From DASQYE01 sp036389315 (GTDB taxonomy: Bacteria > Acidobacteriota > Blastocatellia > Pyrinomonadales > Pyrinomonadaceae), in contig DASVQF010000016.1 of assembly GCA_036389315.1 (NCBI GenBank), positions 1 to 64,000 on the forward strand: a stretch of 64,000 bases of DNA. Reading direction: 5' to 3'. The notes below the pieces were generated by a model, which was not told where the DNA came from, did no database searches, and saw nothing but the letters and a program-made list of their open reading frames with translations. Shown here in pieces: positions 36,314 to 44,786 of this stretch. The position numbers and the translations under genes were made by a program. Within the stretch, counting starts at the first letter, position 1. Each line of letters starts with the position of its first letter.

Positions 36314-37583
36314 TGAATCTGCTCGGAAGTGCGCTGAGGAGCGCGGCCTGTGGGCTGAGTATGAGCGTGTGCCAGCGCATGAAGCGGCTGATGGGCGGCT
36401 CGTTCATGTAGATGCGCTCGAAGCCCGTCTCTATAAAGAGCGTTTCCGGCTGCGGCCATTCGAGCCGCACTATCGGGTTCAAAGAGACCGGGCGGTTGCT
36501 GGTCTTCTTCAAAGTCTTCTCGTCATACCTGACCGAGGCTGCGTGCAGCGGCTCAGACAGCGGGATGCGCGCGGCCGTCGGCTTCTCGGCCAGAGCATCA
36601 TAAATAGCGACATCCTTATCGAAGGCCGTGGCGACCTTTGAAGCGTCCGGCGACCAGACGGGCAGAGCATCCGTCAACTCGTCCGCCAGAAGGCGCTCCT
36701 GGCCCGTCAGCTCCACGAGCCTCGGACGACCGGCGGGCCGCAGGTAGGAAGGGTCGCGCGCCTCCAACTCGCTCTCCGTACAGGCGAGCGAGGCGAGCGC
36801 ATGAGAGTCGGGAGCCCAGGCGAGGTAAAAGTAGATGAGCCCGTCGCGCTCGGTGAGCGGGCGCAGGTCAAAGCCATCGCGGTTGCAGACGTAAATCTGC
36901 TCGGTGTTGAAGGAGGGAACGGGAGCGAAGGCCGGCGCGACCGAGGCCGTGGGCGAAGGCGGCGGCGGCACATCTTCGGGAACGCCGACGAGGGCGGGAG
37001 GTGTCGGCTGCGCAGCAGGGCTCTTGCGTCCGATGAAGGCTATGTAGTTGCCGTCGGGCGACCATGCGACCGTCTGGGCGAAAGCGCCGTTGAGCCCCTG
37101 CGGCAAGAGGTTTCGCAGGAACTTGCCGTCGGCCCTATACATGTCTATGCGAAACAGCCCTTCCTGCTCTTCGCCGGTCGCGTAGAGCGCGAGCACGCGC
37201 TGGTGCTCGGGCTGTGTGTCGGGCGAGACGACCGTGCGCAGCAGCGCATCATCCTTGCGATTGGTCTCGAAATCGGCCTGCACGGTGGCGAGGCGCTCGC
37301 TCGCGTCCGCAGGCTTTTCGGCCGTGGGCGGCGGGGGCGTGTCGGGCGTAAAGCGATAAGCCAAGCGTTGCGCGGGCACATCGCGCAAAGAGCGCGGCCG
37401 CACGCTCTGACGGTCTCCGATGATCGTGCGGCAACCCGCCCCGGCCAGGGCTGTCAGGACGAGCAAGAGCGCACAGAGCGGCAGGCGGCACGCGCTGCTG
37501 CTGCTGAGTCTGCTACTGCGGAGGCTGCCGGGCGGCATGCCTGTCCCAACGGCGACGGGTCGCGCAGCAGGCTGCTTCTGCAT
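36294..37583 (-). CDS. Exported beta-propeller (WD40/TolB-like) protein, possible lipoprotein
   Basis: A 429-residue exported protein, ATG at 37581-37583; a GTG start at 37619 would add 12 residues. Hydrophobic stretch CALLLVLTALAGAGC could carry a lipid, though the site before Cys is unusual. Propeller blades show as AQTVAWSPDGNYIAFIG, YFYLAWAPDSHALASL and DALPVWSPDASKVATAF, each with the WSPDG-type turn. A Pro/Ala-rich loop (about 210-240) interrupts the second blade. Such proteins bind partners in the periplasm; no enzyme motif is seen. Confidence 0.72.
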   Translation of the reverse strand: MQKQPAARPVAVGTGMPPGSLRSSRLSSSSACRLPLCALLLVLTALAGAGCRTIIGDRQSVRPRSLRDVPAQRLAYRFTPDTPPPPTAEKPADASERLATVQADFETNRKDDALLRTVVSPDTQPEHQRVLALYATGEEQEGLFRIDMYRADGKFLRNLLPQGLNGAFAQTVAWSPDGNYIAFIGRKSPAAQPTPPALVGVPEDVPPPPSPTASVAPAFAPVPSFNTEQIYVCNRDGFDLRPLTERDGLIYFYLAWAPDSHALASLACTESELEARDPSYLRPAGRPRLVELTGQERLLADELTDALPVWSPDASKVATAFDKDVAIYDALAEKPTAARIPLSEPLHAASVRYDEKTLKKTSNRPVSLNPIVRLEWPQPETLFIETGFERIYMNEPPISRFMRWHTLILSPQAALLSALPSRFKQGWTG

Positions 37584-37687
37584 ACTTCTGAAATCCCCTG
37601 ATCCTGATAAGTGGCTCACAAGAGGCTTTGATGATAGGAACCGGCGGCGGCGCTTGTCAAAGAATCGGGGTCAGGCGCGCGCTCAGC

Positions 37688-38629
37688 TCAGGGGCGTGCT
37701 TTTTCGAGCGGCACGTAGAAGCCTTCACGATTCATAATGTCGCGGGCCAGCTCAGGGTTGAGGGCGAAGACGGCGCGCATGGTGTTGCGCGGCGAGAGAT
37801 GGTCTTCGTCCGTGTCGTCTTCCTCGACGCAGTTGTGTTCGACGGAGCGGGCTAAGCGTCGCGCTAAGGATTCGGCGCTCGGCGTGCGTGTGACCAGGGC
37901 GCTGGTGGCCATCGCGCCGACCAGATCACAGGTCAACTCCTCTGGCCTGTGGCCGTAGATACTGAGGCCCGTCAGGACGCTTGCGCGCCGCCCGACCAGA
38001 CGGAAGAGCGGGCGCAAGGAGTCTGTCTTTCCGTCCGCGATGTGCACCAGCTCGTGCGAGAGCACGCTGACCATGCCTTCATCCGACTTCAAGCCCGCGA
38101 GAAAGATCGTCCCGAAGCTGATCGTGTGCGGGTCGCTCAGGACGACGGCGGCGTTGTCACGCAGCTCCATGTCGGGCTCGATGTTTTTGACGGCCTTGAT
38201 GCGGGCTATCGCGTCGCGCACTCTGTAGGGGGCTAGACCGTACTGCTCTGCCAACTGGCGCAGGGCGTCAATGGTCAGCTCGCGCGCAATGGGCAGGAGC
38301 CGCTCGGCACGACGCACCCCGGCGATTGTTTCGTGATGGCTCAAGGGGAGTGAAGGACGCGCCTGCATCTCGTCTATGGGCACGCTGCCGAGAGGGTCTG
38401 CCTCGCGCTCAAGGCAGACGGTGCTCATCGTCCGCTCGATCATCTCGGGCTCGATGGGCGGGGCCATCTCGTGCGAGCGCGCCGCAGCCTGCTGAGTCCT
38501 CCCGCTCTGCCTTCCTCGCTGCTGCGCGAGCGCGCCGCTCGCGGGAAGCAAGAGGAGAAGAAGAAGAGGGACGAGGACGCGCGCCCTCAACCTGTCATCA
38601 ACTACTCTGCAACTACCTATCGCTTTCAT
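37688..38629 (-). CDS. Exported M48-like zinc metallopeptidase
   Basis: A 313-residue exported protein. Signal peptide about 15-36. The zinc motif is SHELVHIADG (HExxH at 192-196) and the third ligand is probably in RPEELTCDLVGAMA. A leading spacer of about 100 residues is low in motifs. It probably degrades or matures periplasmic proteins. Its ATG is embedded in the heptamer words GGGATGAGGGATGA, which supply both GAGGG and the start; the enoyl-CoA hydratase stops 17 bp upstream, so the two are coupled. Confidence 0.78.
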   Translation of the reverse strand: MKAIGSCRVVDDRLRARVLVPLLLLLLLPASGALAQQRGRQSGRTQQAAARSHEMAPPIEPEMIERTMSTVCLEREADPLGSVPIDEMQARPSLPLSHHETIAGVRRAERLLPIARELTIDALRQLAEQYGLAPYRVRDAIARIKAVKNIEPDMELRDNAAVVLSDPHTISFGTIFLAGLKSDEGMVSVLSHELVHIADGKTDSLRPLFRLVGRRASVLTGLSIYGHRPEELTCDLVGAMATSALVTRTPSAESLARRLARSVEHNCVEEDDTDEDHLSPRNTMRAVFALNPELARDIMNREGFYVPLEKARP

Positions 38630-38648
38630 CCCTCATCCCTCATCCCTT
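38627..38648. repeat. Unpaired heptamer run (GGATGAG x3) carrying a start codon
   Basis: On the minus strand three GGGATGA words in a row end in the ATG of the M48 gene and begin directly after the TAA of the hydratase gene. No complementary arm lies within 100 bp, so this copy is a half-element or the ancestor of a hairpin. Confidence 0.6.
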
Positions 38649-39420
38649 AACGGTTGCGCCAGTCGGGTTTGCGTTTTTCCATAAAAGCTTTGATGCCTTC
38701 GCGCGCATCTTCGGTCTTCATCAGCTCGTTCAAATAGAGGCTCTCGACCTGGCTCAAGGCATCTTCAAACGAGAGGCTGCGCGAAAGATCAATCGCGCGC
38801 CGCGTGGCTTCCAGCGACGCGGCGGACAGCTCGCGCAGCTTGGCCAATATCTCTTCCGTCTTCTGCGCGAGCTGTTCGCGCGGCACAAGGTAATTGACCA
38901 GGCCCAGGCGGGCCGCCTCCGCAGCGTCAATCAGCTCGCCCGTCAACATCAGCTCGCGCGCACGCTTGTCTCCGATCAGGCGCGGCAGCAGAACGGCCGC
39001 GACGGGTGGAAAGACGCCGAGCTTGATTTCGGGCTGGCCGAAGCGCGCGCGCTCGCTGGCGATAACTATATCCACGGCCGCCACCAGCTCGCAGCCGCCG
39101 CCGAGCGCCGCGCCGTCAACGACAGCGAGCGTAGGCTTGGCGGCCTGTTCCAGCGCGCGAAAGATCGCATGAAACGAGTCGAGCATTTGATAGACGGTCT
39201 CTTCGACGTGCTCTTCGATGGCGACGCCTGCGCTGAAGGCGCGCGTCTCGGGCCCTGCCTCAAACACTATCGCCACCAGGTCGCGCTCGCCTACGCACTC
39301 TGAGACGGCCGCGCCGATCTCCCTCATCATCCGGATGTTGAAGACGTTGAGGGGCGCGCGCCTGAAGCTAATGCGCCCGACGCGGTCTTTGATGGAAAGA
39401 TTGATGTGCTCGTAAGTCAT
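38647..39420 (-). CDS. Enoyl-CoA hydratase/isomerase family protein (dienoyl-CoA-hydratase-like)
   Basis: A 257-residue crotonase-fold enzyme. The ATG at 39418-39420 gives the normal length; the ORF extends to 39936 but that extension is unlike the family. Oxyanion-hole parts AFSAGVAIEEH and DGAALGGGCELVAAVD are present. The string GQPEIKLGVFPPVAAVLLPRLIG and the start RRAPLNVFNIRMM resemble cyclohexa-1,5-diene-1-carbonyl-CoA hydratases of aromatic degradation, so it may act on a cyclic or dienoyl CoA ester. No other benzoyl-CoA pathway genes are nearby, hence only family level is safe. Confidence 0.85.
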   Translation of the reverse strand: MTYEHINLSIKDRVGRISFRRAPLNVFNIRMMREIGAAVSECVGERDLVAIVFEAGPETRAFSAGVAIEEHVEETVYQMLDSFHAIFRALEQAAKPTLAVVDGAALGGGCELVAAVDIVIASERARFGQPEIKLGVFPPVAAVLLPRLIGDKRARELMLTGELIDAAEAARLGLVNYLVPREQLAQKTEEILAKLRELSAASLEATRRAIDLSRSLSFEDALSQVESLYLNELMKTEDAREGIKAFMEKRKPDWRNR

Positions 39421-39434
39421 CCGAAATCGACTTA

Positions 39435-39463
39435 TGTTAGTAGTAGCCTGCGCTACTGACCTT
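39435..39463. repeat. Short dispersed repeat copy A (GCTACTGACCT)
   Basis: TAGTAGCCTGCGCTACTGACC forms a small stem AGTAGC/GCTACT and shares GCTACTGACCT with a copy at 52617-52645, in another intergenic region. It is part of the 256-bp divergent gap before trxC. Confidence 0.4.
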
Positions 39464-39676
39464 CTTTCTGCGCGACCTGCCGACATCATAAAAGGCGGAA
39501 GGCCAAAAAGAGAAGCCCGAAGACGAAGAGATAAGAGTAGCAATACCGGGAAGATTCCCTTTACCGCGCGAGAAATCCTGAAAAAGGGGCGGACGCCCTT
39601 CTCCTCTTTGAAAAACTTTCGCAAAGAAACTCTTCTAAGATCGAGCGTCCGGTAACAATCCGGGAGGTTTACAAAG

Positions 39677-40141
39677 ATGAGTATTGTCACGTGTCGCCGC
39701 TGCGGCGCGAAAAATCGTGTGCTTGAAAGCGAGGCCCGCGAGCGCCAGGCCGTCTGCGGCAAATGCGGCGCGCCGCTCTCGGCCGCAAACTCCTCCGCTT
39801 CTTCTCCGGCGCAGGAGTTTGATACGAGCCGTCCGCTGACCGTCACGGACGAGAGCCTCAGACGCTTGTTGGCGGATGCCGAGAGTCGTCCGGTGCTGGT
39901 CGATTGCTGGGCTCCGTGGTGCGGGCCGTGCCGCATGATCGCGCCCGTGCTCGATCAGTTGGCGGCGGAATCGGGCGGGCGCTATGTCATAGCCAAATTG
40001 AACGTGGACGAGAACCCGCGCACCTCGGCGGAGTTTCGCGTCCAGAGCATCCCGACCTTACTTATCTTCCGTCAGGGGGCGCTTGTTGATCGGATGATCG
40101 GCGTGCAGTCCAGGCAGGCGATTATCTCGCGTCTCGGCTGA
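39677..40141 (+). CDS. trxC: Thioredoxin with N-terminal zinc ribbon (thioredoxin 2)
   Basis: A 154-residue cytosolic disulfide reductase; ATG follows GGGAGGTTTACAAAG. Zinc ribbon Cys6/Cys9 (CRRC) and Cys27/Cys30 (CGKC), then a spacer (Ser/Ala-rich) and the thioredoxin fold with active site WAPWCGPCRMIAP and cis-proline SIPTLLIF. This layout is that of TrxC, which is tied to oxidative stress. It is followed by a small hairpin at 40170-40188. Confidence 0.93.
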   Translation: MSIVTCRRCGAKNRVLESEARERQAVCGKCGAPLSAANSSASSPAQEFDTSRPLTVTDESLRRLLADAESRPVLVDCWAPWCGPCRMIAPVLDQLAAESGGRYVIAKLNVDENPRTSAEFRVQSIPTLLIFRQGALVDRMIGVQSRQAIISRLG

Positions 40142-40169
40142 GGCGCGAGACTTCGCCTCGCTCGCACAT

Positions 40170-40188
40170 CTCTCTCGAAGCGAGAGAG
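40170..40188 (+). terminator. Short hairpin after trxC
   Basis: CTCTCTCG (40170-40177) pairs with CGAGAGAG (40181-40188), loop AAG, followed by GT-rich DNA (TGTGTTTGTG). Short but GC-balanced; a likely terminator for trxC. Confidence 0.5.
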
Positions 40189-40280
40189 TGTGTTTGTGTG
40201 CGCCGCGCGCCCCGAGCCCTTTTCTCATACTCTTTTCGACCGAACACTTCGCCGGACGGGCGTTCCGAGGCAGAATATTT

Positions 40281-40297
40281 TAATATTACTGTGCTTA
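40281..40297 (+). promoter_or_regulatory. Possible -10 box giving a near-leaderless MFS transcript
   Basis: TAATAT at 40281-40286 lies 10 bases before the ATG at 40297 and no ribosome site is seen in between. If it is a -10 element, transcription would start about 3-5 bases before the ATG. No good -35 box is seen. Confidence 0.3.
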
Positions 40298-41565
40298 TGC
40301 GACGTTCTCCGCTGCTGGTCATCTTCATTACGATCTTCATTGATCTGGTGGGTTTCGGCATAGTCATTCCGGTGCTGCCCTTTTATGTCGAGGGCACACG
40401 GTTCAATGCGACGCCGCGCGCCGTCGGGCTGCTGTTTGCTTCCTACTCCGTCATGCAGTTGATCTTCACGCCGATCCTGGGAAGGCTCTCGGACAAGTAT
40501 GGGCGCAGGCCCGTGCTGTTCCTGAGCCTGCTGGGCACAGGGCTAGGGTTTTTGATGATGGGCTTGGCGACGACGCTCTGGATGCTTTTTGCCGGACGCA
40601 TCATAGACGGCATCACGGGCGGCAACATCTCGACGGCCCAAGCCTACATCGCGGACGTGACGACGCCCGAGAACCGCTCGAAGGGGATGGGAATGATCGG
40701 CGCGGCCTTCGGCTTGGGCTTCATCTTTGGCCCGGCCATCGGCGGTATACTGAGCCGCTGGGGCATGGGCGTGCCCTTCCTCTTTGCCGCCGCGATGGCC
40801 TTCGCCAACGCCCTTTTGCTCTACTTCACGCTGCCCGAAACGGTCACGCCCGATCACCCGGCGCGCGCTTCCGTAGCGTCTGGCCGCTGGTCGCAACTGC
40901 TGCGGGCGCTCAAGCAGCAGCGCCTCGCCTTCGTGCTCGTGATCTATTTCCTGTTCGTCGTCGCCTTCTCGATTATGACCTCTTCGTTCGCGCTCTTTAC
41001 GATGTATCGCTTCGGCTACGACGCGCATGACACGGGCTGGCTCTTTATGTTCGTCGGCGTCGTCGGGGCGATTATCCAGGGCGGGTTGATCGGTCGTCTG
41101 GTCAGGCGTTTCGGCGAAGTGGCGCTCGTCGTCGCCGGGTCGCTCCTGTTTGCCGCGAGCCTCTTCATCATCCCTCTGACCAGCCCGCAGACGGGTCTGT
41201 TGACGCTGCTCGCGGTGGGCGCGACTTTCGCCGTCGGCAATGGGCTGGCGACTCCTTCATTGACGGGATTGGCGTCGAAGAGCGTCGGGCGGGGCGAGCA
41301 GGGCGGCGTGCTCGGCGTCACGCAGTCCGTAGCAAGCCTGGCGCGCACGGTGGGCCCACTGATCGCTTCCGCAGCGGTCTACAGCGCCGTGGCGACTCTT
41401 GGGGCCGACCGCAAGATACATAACATGAGCGACCACTCCTTACGCCTGACATTCTGGACTGCCTCGGCCATCATGTGCGGAGCCTTCCTTCTCTCCCTCT
41501 ATTTCGCGCGCACCTACCAGGCCGATTACGAGCTTACCGAGCGGAGCATAGAGGTCGGCGGCTAA
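40297..41565 (+). CDS. MFS drug-efflux transporter, TetA-like DHA1 family
   Basis: A 422-residue membrane protein with about 12 helices. The ATG at 40297 opens MRRSPLLVIFITIFIDLVGFGIVIPVLP, the standard start of the tetracycline/multidrug DHA1 antiporters. Motif A: GRLSDKYGRRPVLF after helix 2; motif C-like: GFIFGPAIGG after helix 5. Loop residues LPETV close the first half. The in-frame start at 40198 adds a soluble stretch unlike the family. It would expel drugs or sugars in exchange for protons; the substrate is not deducible. It converges with DUF488 after 10 bp. Confidence 0.9.
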   Translation: MRRSPLLVIFITIFIDLVGFGIVIPVLPFYVEGTRFNATPRAVGLLFASYSVMQLIFTPILGRLSDKYGRRPVLFLSLLGTGLGFLMMGLATTLWMLFAGRIIDGITGGNISTAQAYIADVTTPENRSKGMGMIGAAFGLGFIFGPAIGGILSRWGMGVPFLFAAAMAFANALLLYFTLPETVTPDHPARASVASGRWSQLLRALKQQRLAFVLVIYFLFVVAFSIMTSSFALFTMYRFGYDAHDTGWLFMFVGVVGAIIQGGLIGRLVRRFGEVALVVAGSLLFAASLFIIPLTSPQTGLLTLLAVGATFAVGNGLATPSLTGLASKSVGRGEQGGVLGVTQSVASLARTVGPLIASAAVYSAVATLGADRKIHNMSDHSLRLTFWTASAIMCGAFLLSLYFARTYQADYELTERSIEVGG

Positions 41566-41575
41566 TCAAAAAGCT

Positions 41576-42034
41576 CTATTGCCAGATTGAGGGAAGCGCC
41601 GACTCGTCCAACTCTATTACTTTCGCGTCGGGCAGGATGTGCAGAACGCGTGCGCCTCGCGCCTTGAGAGGAGTTGAGAGCAGGCCGACCCTGTGACAGT
41701 TGGCGCGCGGCCGAGCATGGCTTGTGAGCGGCTGCGATTCCGAGCACATGATGGCGACGCGCACTTCAGCGCCAAGCTCCATGATGCGCTCTAGCCCTCG
41801 CGCCAGCTCCGGGGGCGGCGCAACCACCTTTCCGCCGCACTCCGGCAGGTGCTCATAGCCTATCCCACTATCGCGCAGCAGCTCCTCAAGCACTCGCCCG
41901 TTGTACTGCGGCCAGCGCGAGCGCGCCACGCTCCGCACGTCACACACAAAAGCTATGCGGTGCTCCCTGAGCAGCTCAAGAAAGTAGGAGAACGGATGGC
42001 GGCCGTGGCCGATGCTGTAGATTGTCGTCCCCAT
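41576..42034 (-). CDS. DUF488 family protein
   Basis: A 152-residue protein: TIYSIGHGRHPFSYFLELL at the start, then CDVRSVARSRWPQYN, LPECGGK, and IMCSESQPLTSHARPRANCHR, the cysteine/histidine cluster typical of DUF488. Members lack a proven function; the conserved C-x-E and HR residues suggest a nucleotide- or metal-linked activity. It follows the CYTH gene with a hairpin in between, and probably shares its transcript. Confidence 0.85.
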   Translation of the reverse strand: MGTTIYSIGHGRHPFSYFLELLREHRIAFVCDVRSVARSRWPQYNGRVLEELLRDSGIGYEHLPECGGKVVAPPPELARGLERIMELGAEVRVAIMCSESQPLTSHARPRANCHRVGLLSTPLKARGARVLHILPDAKVIELDESALPSIWQ

Positions 42035-42049
42035 GTTGAGAAAAAGATG

Positions 42050-42084
42050 AAGGATAAAGGAAAAGCAGCTTATCCTTTATCCTT
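42050..42084. repeat. GGATAAA-type 12-bp hairpin between CYTH and DUF488 genes
   Basis: AAGGATAAAGGA (42050-42061) and TCCTTTATCCTT (42073-42084) are exact complements, loop 11 bases. The 7-bp spacing GGATAAA/GGATAAG is kept. The stop of the CYTH gene (42077-42079) lies in the right arm. Confidence 0.7.
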
Positions 42085-42610
42085 CCTTGTGCCTTGCTTT
42101 CAGCTCCGCGCGTATCTCGTCAATCGAAAGCTCGACCAGGCGCGCGCCCGTGAACATCTCGTCCTCGGTCACTTCACGGACGGCGAAGGAAGGCGGCGTG
42201 AAGCGATTCATCTCCTCGTCGGTCTCGAAGCCTGTCTCGGCGAGGACGAGGCCCCAGAGAGAGCCTAGAAAGATGTCTATCGAATACCTGCGCCCCTCGT
42301 GCTCGAACGGGTAACGGTTCTTGCGAATCTCGTTGCCCTCGAAGACGGACAAGACCTCGTACTCGGCCGCCGAAAGATAGATGTTGGTAATGATGGTGCG
42401 GGAAAAGTCGGGCGGGGCGGGAGCATACTTCTGCGTCAGCTTCCAGGTACGCTCCTTCGTCCGGGGCACGCGCACTCTTCGCAGGCGCAGGCGCGTCCCC
42501 CCGATGTAATTATCCCAAATCTGCACATGCTCGCTCGCCCGCGTCAAAGGCTCCGGCAGGTCTCGCAGCAGAAAGCGGCGCTCGCGCTCGACAAGAGCGT
42601 ACTTACTCAT
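42077..42610 (-). CDS. CYTH-domain protein (triphosphate tunnel metalloenzyme-like)
   Basis: A 177-residue cytosolic protein. SKYALVERERRFLLRD carries the CYTH ExExK-like start (ERERRF, with Arg in place of Lys). Later parts TRLRLRRVR, WKLTQKYAPAP, SIDIFLGSLWGLVLAE and MNRFTPPSFAVREVTEDE are the alternating charged strands that line the tunnel. Known relatives hydrolyse tripolyphosphate or thiamine triphosphate or form cAMP. The ATG at 42608-42610 is used; the extension to 42637 (MSLITCHCL) is encoded by the GTGACAA hairpin and is rejected. Confidence 0.88.
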   Translation of the reverse strand: MSKYALVERERRFLLRDLPEPLTRASEHVQIWDNYIGGTRLRLRRVRVPRTKERTWKLTQKYAPAPPDFSRTIITNIYLSAAEYEVLSVFEGNEIRKNRYPFEHEGRRYSIDIFLGSLWGLVLAETGFETDEEMNRFTPPSFAVREVTEDEMFTGARLVELSIDEIRAELKARHKEG

Positions 42611-42613
42611 AAG

Positions 42614-42690
42614 ACAGTGACAAGTGATGAGTGACAAGTGACGAGTAAAGACAAGACCTTCAGCTTGTCACTCGTCACTTGTCACGCTTC
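42614..42690. repeat. GTGACAA/GTGACGA heptamer hairpin between aconitase and CYTH genes
   Basis: Left arm 42616-42655 has words GTGACAA, GTGATGA, GTGACAA, GTGACGA at 7-bp steps. The right arm 42664-42685 (CTTGTCACTCGTCACTTG) is complementary to 42631-42655 apart from a three-base insert. It is nearly the same as the hairpin at 49579-49667. Confidence 0.82.
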
Positions 42691-42697
42691 ACTGCTT

Positions 42698-44701
42698 TTA
42701 AGCCACCAGTTCTTCTTCGCGCTCGCGCAGGAACTCTTCGGGCGCGACGATGTGGCCGGCGATGGCCGAGGCGGCGACGACGTAGGGCGAGGCCAGATAC
42801 ATCTGGCCGGGGCCGCTGCGTCCGGGGAAGTTGCGGTTCTGCGCGCTGACCACCACCTGATCGGGCGAGCTGGATGCGCCGGGCCCGGCCTTGATGCAAG
42901 CGCCGCAGCTAGGGTCTATCAACTGCGCACCGGCGCGCTCGAAGATTTCGATGTAGCCACGCTGACGAGCGTACTCCTTAATCCGTTGCGAGCCGAATTG
43001 AAGGAAGAGCTGGACGCCGGGAGCAACCCTTCGGCCCTGCTCGACGGCGCGCTTCAAGACGGCAGCGTACATGTCCATGTCCGCCATCTTGCCGCCCGTG
43101 CAGGAGCCGCCGTAGGCTATGTCTATCTTGACTTCGCCGGGAAGCTCCGTGATCTGTATGCCGTTGCGCGGGTCGCCGGGCGTGGCGACCATCGGGCGAA
43201 TCTCGTCCAGGTTGATCTCGAAGACCTCCGCATACTCTGCGTCGGGGTCGCTCTTGAGGAACCCTTTGCGCACCTCTTCGGCGTCCAGGCCGCGCGTGCG
43301 CGTGATGTAGTCGAGCGTCACTTCGTCGGGCTCTATGATGCCGGTCGTGCCTCCGGCTTCGACGGCCATGTTGGTCAGCGTCGCGCGCTCGTCCATAGGC
43401 CAATCCTTCAAACCCTCGCCCGCGAATTCGAGCACCTTGCCGATACCCTTACTGGATTTCATGTACGGAGTGGCGAGGATGTAGAGCATCACGTCTTTGG
43501 CCGTCACGTCCGAGTGCTTGCGTCCCTTCAAGACGTAGCGCACTGTCTCGGGCACGCGGATGCGTATGTCGCGCGTATACCAGGCATTGGCCATGTCGGT
43601 CGAGCCCACACCGAAGGCGAAGCAGCCGAGCACGCCCGCCATGCAGGTGTGCGAGTCTGTGCCGATGACTATCTGGCCGGGGAGCGCGAGGTCTTCGACC
43701 ACCGCGTTATGACAGATGGCTTCGGAGCCTCCCGACGGGTTCTCGCCGTAGAGTCGTATGTTCTGGCGCGCTGTGAACTCCGCCTGTGTGACTGCAAGAC
43801 CGTTGGCGCGCTCAAGCAGGCCCATCTCGCGCTGCTTCTCGGGCATCACCTGGCCCAGGAAGGTCAGGTGATCGCGGAAAGCGAAGACGGACTCGGGCTC
43901 TGTGACGCGCGCTTGCGCGCCGAGCGCCTGGCGGAAGAGCGCGTCGGCCATCGGCGTCACGTACTCGTGCGAGAAGCGCACGTCCGCGACGGCAAAGAGC
44001 GCGTCGCCCGGCTTCACGGCCTCGACGCCCACTTCTCCTGCGCGCACGAAAGCATGGCGCGCGATGATCTTCTCGACAATCGTCATCGGCCGCCGTCCGG
44101 TCTCAATGGCGGGCGGCTGCACCTGGCCCGCGAGCCGCGCCTTGTTGTAGTTGAAGAGGCCGCCGTATTCGACGATTGCTTTCGAGATCGGGTCTAGGCC
44201 GCGCGTGAATTCTTCGAGGGGTATCTCTTCGCCGCGCCGGATGCGCTCGATGAGGCCGAAGTCCGTGGAGGTCAGGAGTCCTATGTTCTGCGCGTTCTGC
44301 CCGTAAATCTTCTCGATGGACTTGGCTATGACCAGCTCAATGCCAGCCCACTTCTCTGCGTAGGGCGCTGTCTCGCGTGACGAGCCGCAGCCTTTCGAGA
44401 GACCTGAGACGACGACCGAGAAGCCGCCCTGCTTCACTTCATCTTTCTGCACGGCCCCTTCGCGCATGCCGACGTAGACGTATTGGCCCAGGGTCTCGTC
44501 GTAATAGAAACAGACCCAGCCGGGCGTGATCTCGTCCGTCGAGATGTTGCTCATCAACGGGCGGTCAGGGTCGTAGGGCAGGTCTTCGCCCGCGAGCTGG
44601 CGGCGAATGAGCGAGGTGTCGTCTGTCAGGAAAAGAATGCGCCCCTTAAAGCCGATCCGGTCGGGGCGCTTCTGCGGCGTCTTCTCTGCTGCTGCGGTCA
44701 T
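42698..44701 (-). CDS. Aconitase-superfamily hydratase with AcnB-like domain order and no HEAT domain
   Basis: A 667-residue iron-sulfur hydro-lyase. The swivel domain is N-terminal (about 20-170: SNISTDEITPGW, GLSKGCGSSRETAPYA) and the three catalytic alpha-beta domains follow (about 200-667). This is the AcnB order but without its HEAT-like head, and opposite to AcnA. Cluster cysteines are in GTDSHTCMAG and DPSCGACIKAG. The substrate-binding SSR-type residues are in GSSRET. LeuC/LeuD-like blocks suggest a possible isopropylmalate or homoaconitate substrate; citrate isomerisation in the TCA cycle is equally possible. A weak ribosome site precedes the ATG at 44699-44701. Confidence 0.85.
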   Translation of the reverse strand: MTAAAEKTPQKRPDRIGFKGRILFLTDDTSLIRRQLAGEDLPYDPDRPLMSNISTDEITPGWVCFYYDETLGQYVYVGMREGAVQKDEVKQGGFSVVVSGLSKGCGSSRETAPYAEKWAGIELVIAKSIEKIYGQNAQNIGLLTSTDFGLIERIRRGEEIPLEEFTRGLDPISKAIVEYGGLFNYNKARLAGQVQPPAIETGRRPMTIVEKIIARHAFVRAGEVGVEAVKPGDALFAVADVRFSHEYVTPMADALFRQALGAQARVTEPESVFAFRDHLTFLGQVMPEKQREMGLLERANGLAVTQAEFTARQNIRLYGENPSGGSEAICHNAVVEDLALPGQIVIGTDSHTCMAGVLGCFAFGVGSTDMANAWYTRDIRIRVPETVRYVLKGRKHSDVTAKDVMLYILATPYMKSSKGIGKVLEFAGEGLKDWPMDERATLTNMAVEAGGTTGIIEPDEVTLDYITRTRGLDAEEVRKGFLKSDPDAEYAEVFEINLDEIRPMVATPGDPRNGIQITELPGEVKIDIAYGGSCTGGKMADMDMYAAVLKRAVEQGRRVAPGVQLFLQFGSQRIKEYARQRGYIEIFERAGAQLIDPSCGACIKAGPGASSSPDQVVVSAQNRNFPGRSGPGQMYLASPYVVAASAIAGHIVAPEEFLREREEELVA

Positions 44702-44786
44702 TAATGCTCCTTCAAAATGCTTTCTCTAAAGATGGACAGTTGAAAGGTAATTATAACCGGAAGCCGCCTGATTCCAGAAAGGCGAA

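Noticed and set aside
38647..39936. Longer 429-residue start for the enoyl-CoA hydratase
   Set aside because: The extension crosses an intergenic stretch with a repeat, is basic and Ser-rich and unlike the family; the ATG at 39420 gives the normal length.
40297..41565. Naming the MFS protein tetA
   Set aside because: Only general DHA1 motifs are visible; tetracycline as substrate cannot be inferred.
42638..44197. Plus-strand 519-residue open frame
   Set aside because: It lies fully antisense to the aconitase gene, which has all family motifs; the frame is a GC-codon shadow rich in His, Arg, Val and Leu with no domain.
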